Source: Micropterus salmoides (lineage: Eukaryota > Chordata > Actinopteri > Centrarchiformes > Centrarchidae). From it: DNA of 64,000 nt. Shown here one piece after another: positions 56,101 through 59,800 of this stretch (positions are counted from its first letter, which is position 1; each line of letters starts with the position of its first letter). Under the pieces are notes generated by a model, which saw nothing but the letters and a program-made list of their open reading frames with translations, ran no database searches and was not told the origin of the DNA. The position numbers and the translations under genes were made by a program. The stretch covers positions 26,116,332 through 26,180,331 of the forward strand of contig NW_024041151.1 in NCBI RefSeq assembly GCF_014851395.1, written 5' to 3'.

Positions 56101-56867
56101 CTTGGAATGAAAAACTGCCAGCGTGACCAGCTCCATGTCACCGTAGTGGTGGGCTCATTCTTGAGATCTACAACCCTGTGCCTCCGCTCATCTCTGCCGG
56201 GAGGCAGAACCACGCAGCGAAACAAACAAAGCTCTGAGACTGAGAAACACTAGCAAACTAAACACTAAAAATTCTCTTTATTATCAAATCATTATTGACT
56301 ATAATTGACGGCTAAAAAAGCTCATTTTGAAACAATCTGCCAGTGCAGTAAAAAATTCAAATTGAAACAAACTTCAAAACAAAAATCTCGATTTGACCCG
56401 GTGGGTGTAACAAGGTTAATTTAAAATCACATAAAATGTTTCACTCATTTTAAGATGATGAACACTATAAGGTTATTTTAGCACTGAGTAAAATATGTTA
56501 TAGGAATTTCGTCTAAAGAATATTTAATTTGAAAGAACAAACTACCTTAAGTTCACCCATTTTTTAAATCTCTAAATGAAATATCCAGCCTGAAGGATAA
56601 TTTCCTCAATTTCTTATCTCCAAAGACTAGGTATATGGTGGTTCAGAATAAAGAACACCTCTACTAAGTCAGCCAGTTTTGATTGGCACTTGACTCTACT
56701 ACTCATGCCTGTCATTCATTTCTGCTCTAAACAAATCAAAGTGGTTTTTCTATGGCTGTGAACATTCTAATCCCTGATATGTAACTAATTGAGAAAATAA
56801 GGAAGCTGGGTGCTGTCACTTGACTGTTTCCTGTGTGTCCGTTCACTAGCAAATGCATTTCTATATA

Positions 56868-56898
<31 letters not shown>

Positions 56899-59800
56899 AT
56901 TAGGGAGTATAGTATAGTGAACTTTTAGTTTACTTTACAAATCCAGACTAAAGCTGAAAATCCCACTAATTAACTCTTGCCTTCACAATAGGCCTAATGG
57001 ATATCATGGGAGAGAGAGAGAGAGTTCTTCCCTTCCCTTTAAAAGAGATTAAAGTCCACATCTATATATAGATTTTAAGAAACAGTACACATTTCATATT
57101 TTGTGAAATAAGTTTATTTGCTTTCTAGCCGAGAGTTGGATTAGATGATTGATACCACTCACAACACACAACATGTCTGTTTGGTGAATGTGAAGCTACA
57201 ACCAGGCGACAGTTAGCTTAGCCTAGTATTAAGCCTTAACAGGGAAACAGCTAGCCTGGATCTGTCCAAAGGTAAAAGAAAAAAAAAGTGAAAATCGGCA
57301 ACTTTAAAACTCACTAATCAACATGTTATATCTGGTTTGTTTCACTTAACCAAATGCTGAATATTACAAGTCAGGGTTTTATGTCTTGTCACTGTGAGGT
57401 AGCCAGGCAGCCAGCTGAGACTCCGCTAAAAAAACAGTTCCTAATGGTTTCTCAATAGGTATTTTTATCTAAATACTGAAGACTCTGAAGAGGTGTTTGT
57501 GTATGGTTTTTAACTTAAAAAGTCCTTGTAATGATGCACCTAACTGTGAGAAAGTATGCACTTTGCTGGTTTCCACATAGGATTTATTGCTCTAACAGGT
57601 CCAGATTCATTTAAAGCCTTTTTATTAGCTAAATGGCTATCAAGTAACTGCCTCATTCTGGACAATAATCAAATCAGTAAAAAATGTCTGAGATTTCATA
57701 TAAACCTACATTCTACTCCACAGGCGTCCCTAAAGACTGTATTGTGAAAAGTGGGTTTTAAGTATGCTGCTCCCTCTGCTTGGAATCAGTTGCATTATCT
57801 GAATCTTCGGGAGCTGGTTTAAATGATTTAAAACGACTTTGAGGCAGGCACATCTGGCTGTAGATGTTTTGAGTGACTGATCCCTTTGATCAATGATATT
57901 GATGACTTGTGATGACTTTTGATGAATATTTGTTATAGTTTATGATGCTGTGTTATTTTATTTCTGATGATTTAGGAATGATTTATGCACAGCACATTGA
58001 CACTCCAAAAAAAACTATTGTATGAAAACATAAATACAACAGATAACAAAACCTGTTTTCACCTGGAAGGTTTTGTTTCCTCTTGTACCACGCACCATCC
58101 AGTGGGGACTTCTCCTCTGCAATCTCATCCTCCTCCTCCAGCAACACCTCCTCTGCAGCAGGAGAAAGAAAGGAGAGAGGGACTTTCTATCAATTTGTCA
58201 TGTTTTTGTAACACAACAAACACATGCATGCCAGCTCTCACCCTGTTCCAGAGATGATTCTAACCTGCTTTGCAGATCCACTCCAAGTATCCGGTTAGCT
58301 CTCTTTCGATCTGCTGCTGCCTCCGAAGCTTCAGGAACTCCTGCCTCTTCTCCACACGCTCTCTCTCTTTGGCAAATTCTCTGTTAAAACATATACAGAG
58401 ATGTATATAAATAGAAACATAGAAAAATTTGATCATATTTGGCAACAAGGGGGGGGGGGGGGCAGACATATGCCAGTAGAGAACCTGTACATTCACAGCA
58501 ACAAACAGTGAATTACAAGACCAACAAATCTGTTACACAATGCATCATAAAAATGGATAAAATAGCAGTTCAAGTCTTCATCTGAAGGATTATTAACTGT
58601 GGAGTTCAGATGACAGATGGGCTGCTTTTGAAGCACGAAGGAGGAAAAAGGCTGTTGCCACAGCTGGAGCTGAAGAAGACAAACAGTGGAGTGTTATGTA
58701 CTGGCATGATGTATGAGATGTTGGACTTATAACAAAATACACTATAAAATGTTATACCACAACAGCATTATACTGTTTATAGGTAGTTATAGTTAAGTTA
58801 ATGAAAAAAAAAAAATTAATTACACTTAATTAAAGGAGACATATTATGCTTTTCCATGTTTTATGTTCATGTTAGACATGGCCAAAGGTTCCCTGTGAGC
58901 CAAAAATTCAGATTTCTTCATGTTCTAAACGCTCTATTCTGAACAGCTTTTTCTACCAACCATTCTACGACACACAGAGCTAGACGGAACCAATGAGAAG
59001 ACAGTGGGCTTTAAAGAGATAGGAGCAGCTACAGCTTGTTTCAGACAGAGGCTGAAATAAATGCCTAGGTGAAGAGCCAGGAAATTATTTTTTTGAACTT
59101 TGAATCATGCAAAGCTGCCATACTGGAGTCACAGAACTACAATATAGTAATGGAAAAGCAGTATAATAGTCTCCATTAAAGGAATTGTATGACATTTTGG
59201 GAAATACTCTTATTTGCTTTCTTGCCGAGAGTTAGATGAGAAGATTGATACTACTCTCATATCTGTATGCTGAAAACAAAGCTATAGCCAGCAGGCAACT
59301 AGCTTAAAATTACTATGACGAATGGACATAGAGAGAAACTGCTAGCCTGGCTCTGCCCAAAAGTGAAATAAATCTGTCAACCAGAACCTCTAAAGTTCAC
59401 TTATTAACCTGTTATCTCTTCATGTTTAACAAACAGATATGAGATGGCAGCGATCGTCTCATCTAAATCCCAGCAGGAAAGAAAATAAGCGTATTTCCCA
59501 AAATGTCAAATACTTTCTGTTGTATTTCACATACTGGTACAGTAACAGCACAAGCACAGGACAACAAAGTAAACTACTCCTTATCTTAGAATTAAGTTTT
59601 GACAGGCAGAACGACAGCAAAGCTGCTTTTGCGGTGGGTTTCTTGTGACCTTCAGACTAATGAACATGCACATGTTTGCTTTCATCCAGATTTTAGTGAG
59701 GCAATGGGGTGGGAAGTGAGAACAGAGTCTTTGCGACCACAGACACAATGAGATGGACAGACGTCAGATCCAGGAGCACAGAGGGCCGGGATGATTAAAG

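Larger units (their letters stand above)
55786..58062 (-). other. Intron 9
   Basis: About 2.3 kb. Contents: a (TG)n plus G run at about 55981-56004, a (TG)n at about 56871-56898, a (GA)n run at about 57010-57022, a foldback-family repeat at 57090-57430, and a LINE 3' fragment at 57715-57875. Confidence 0.75.
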
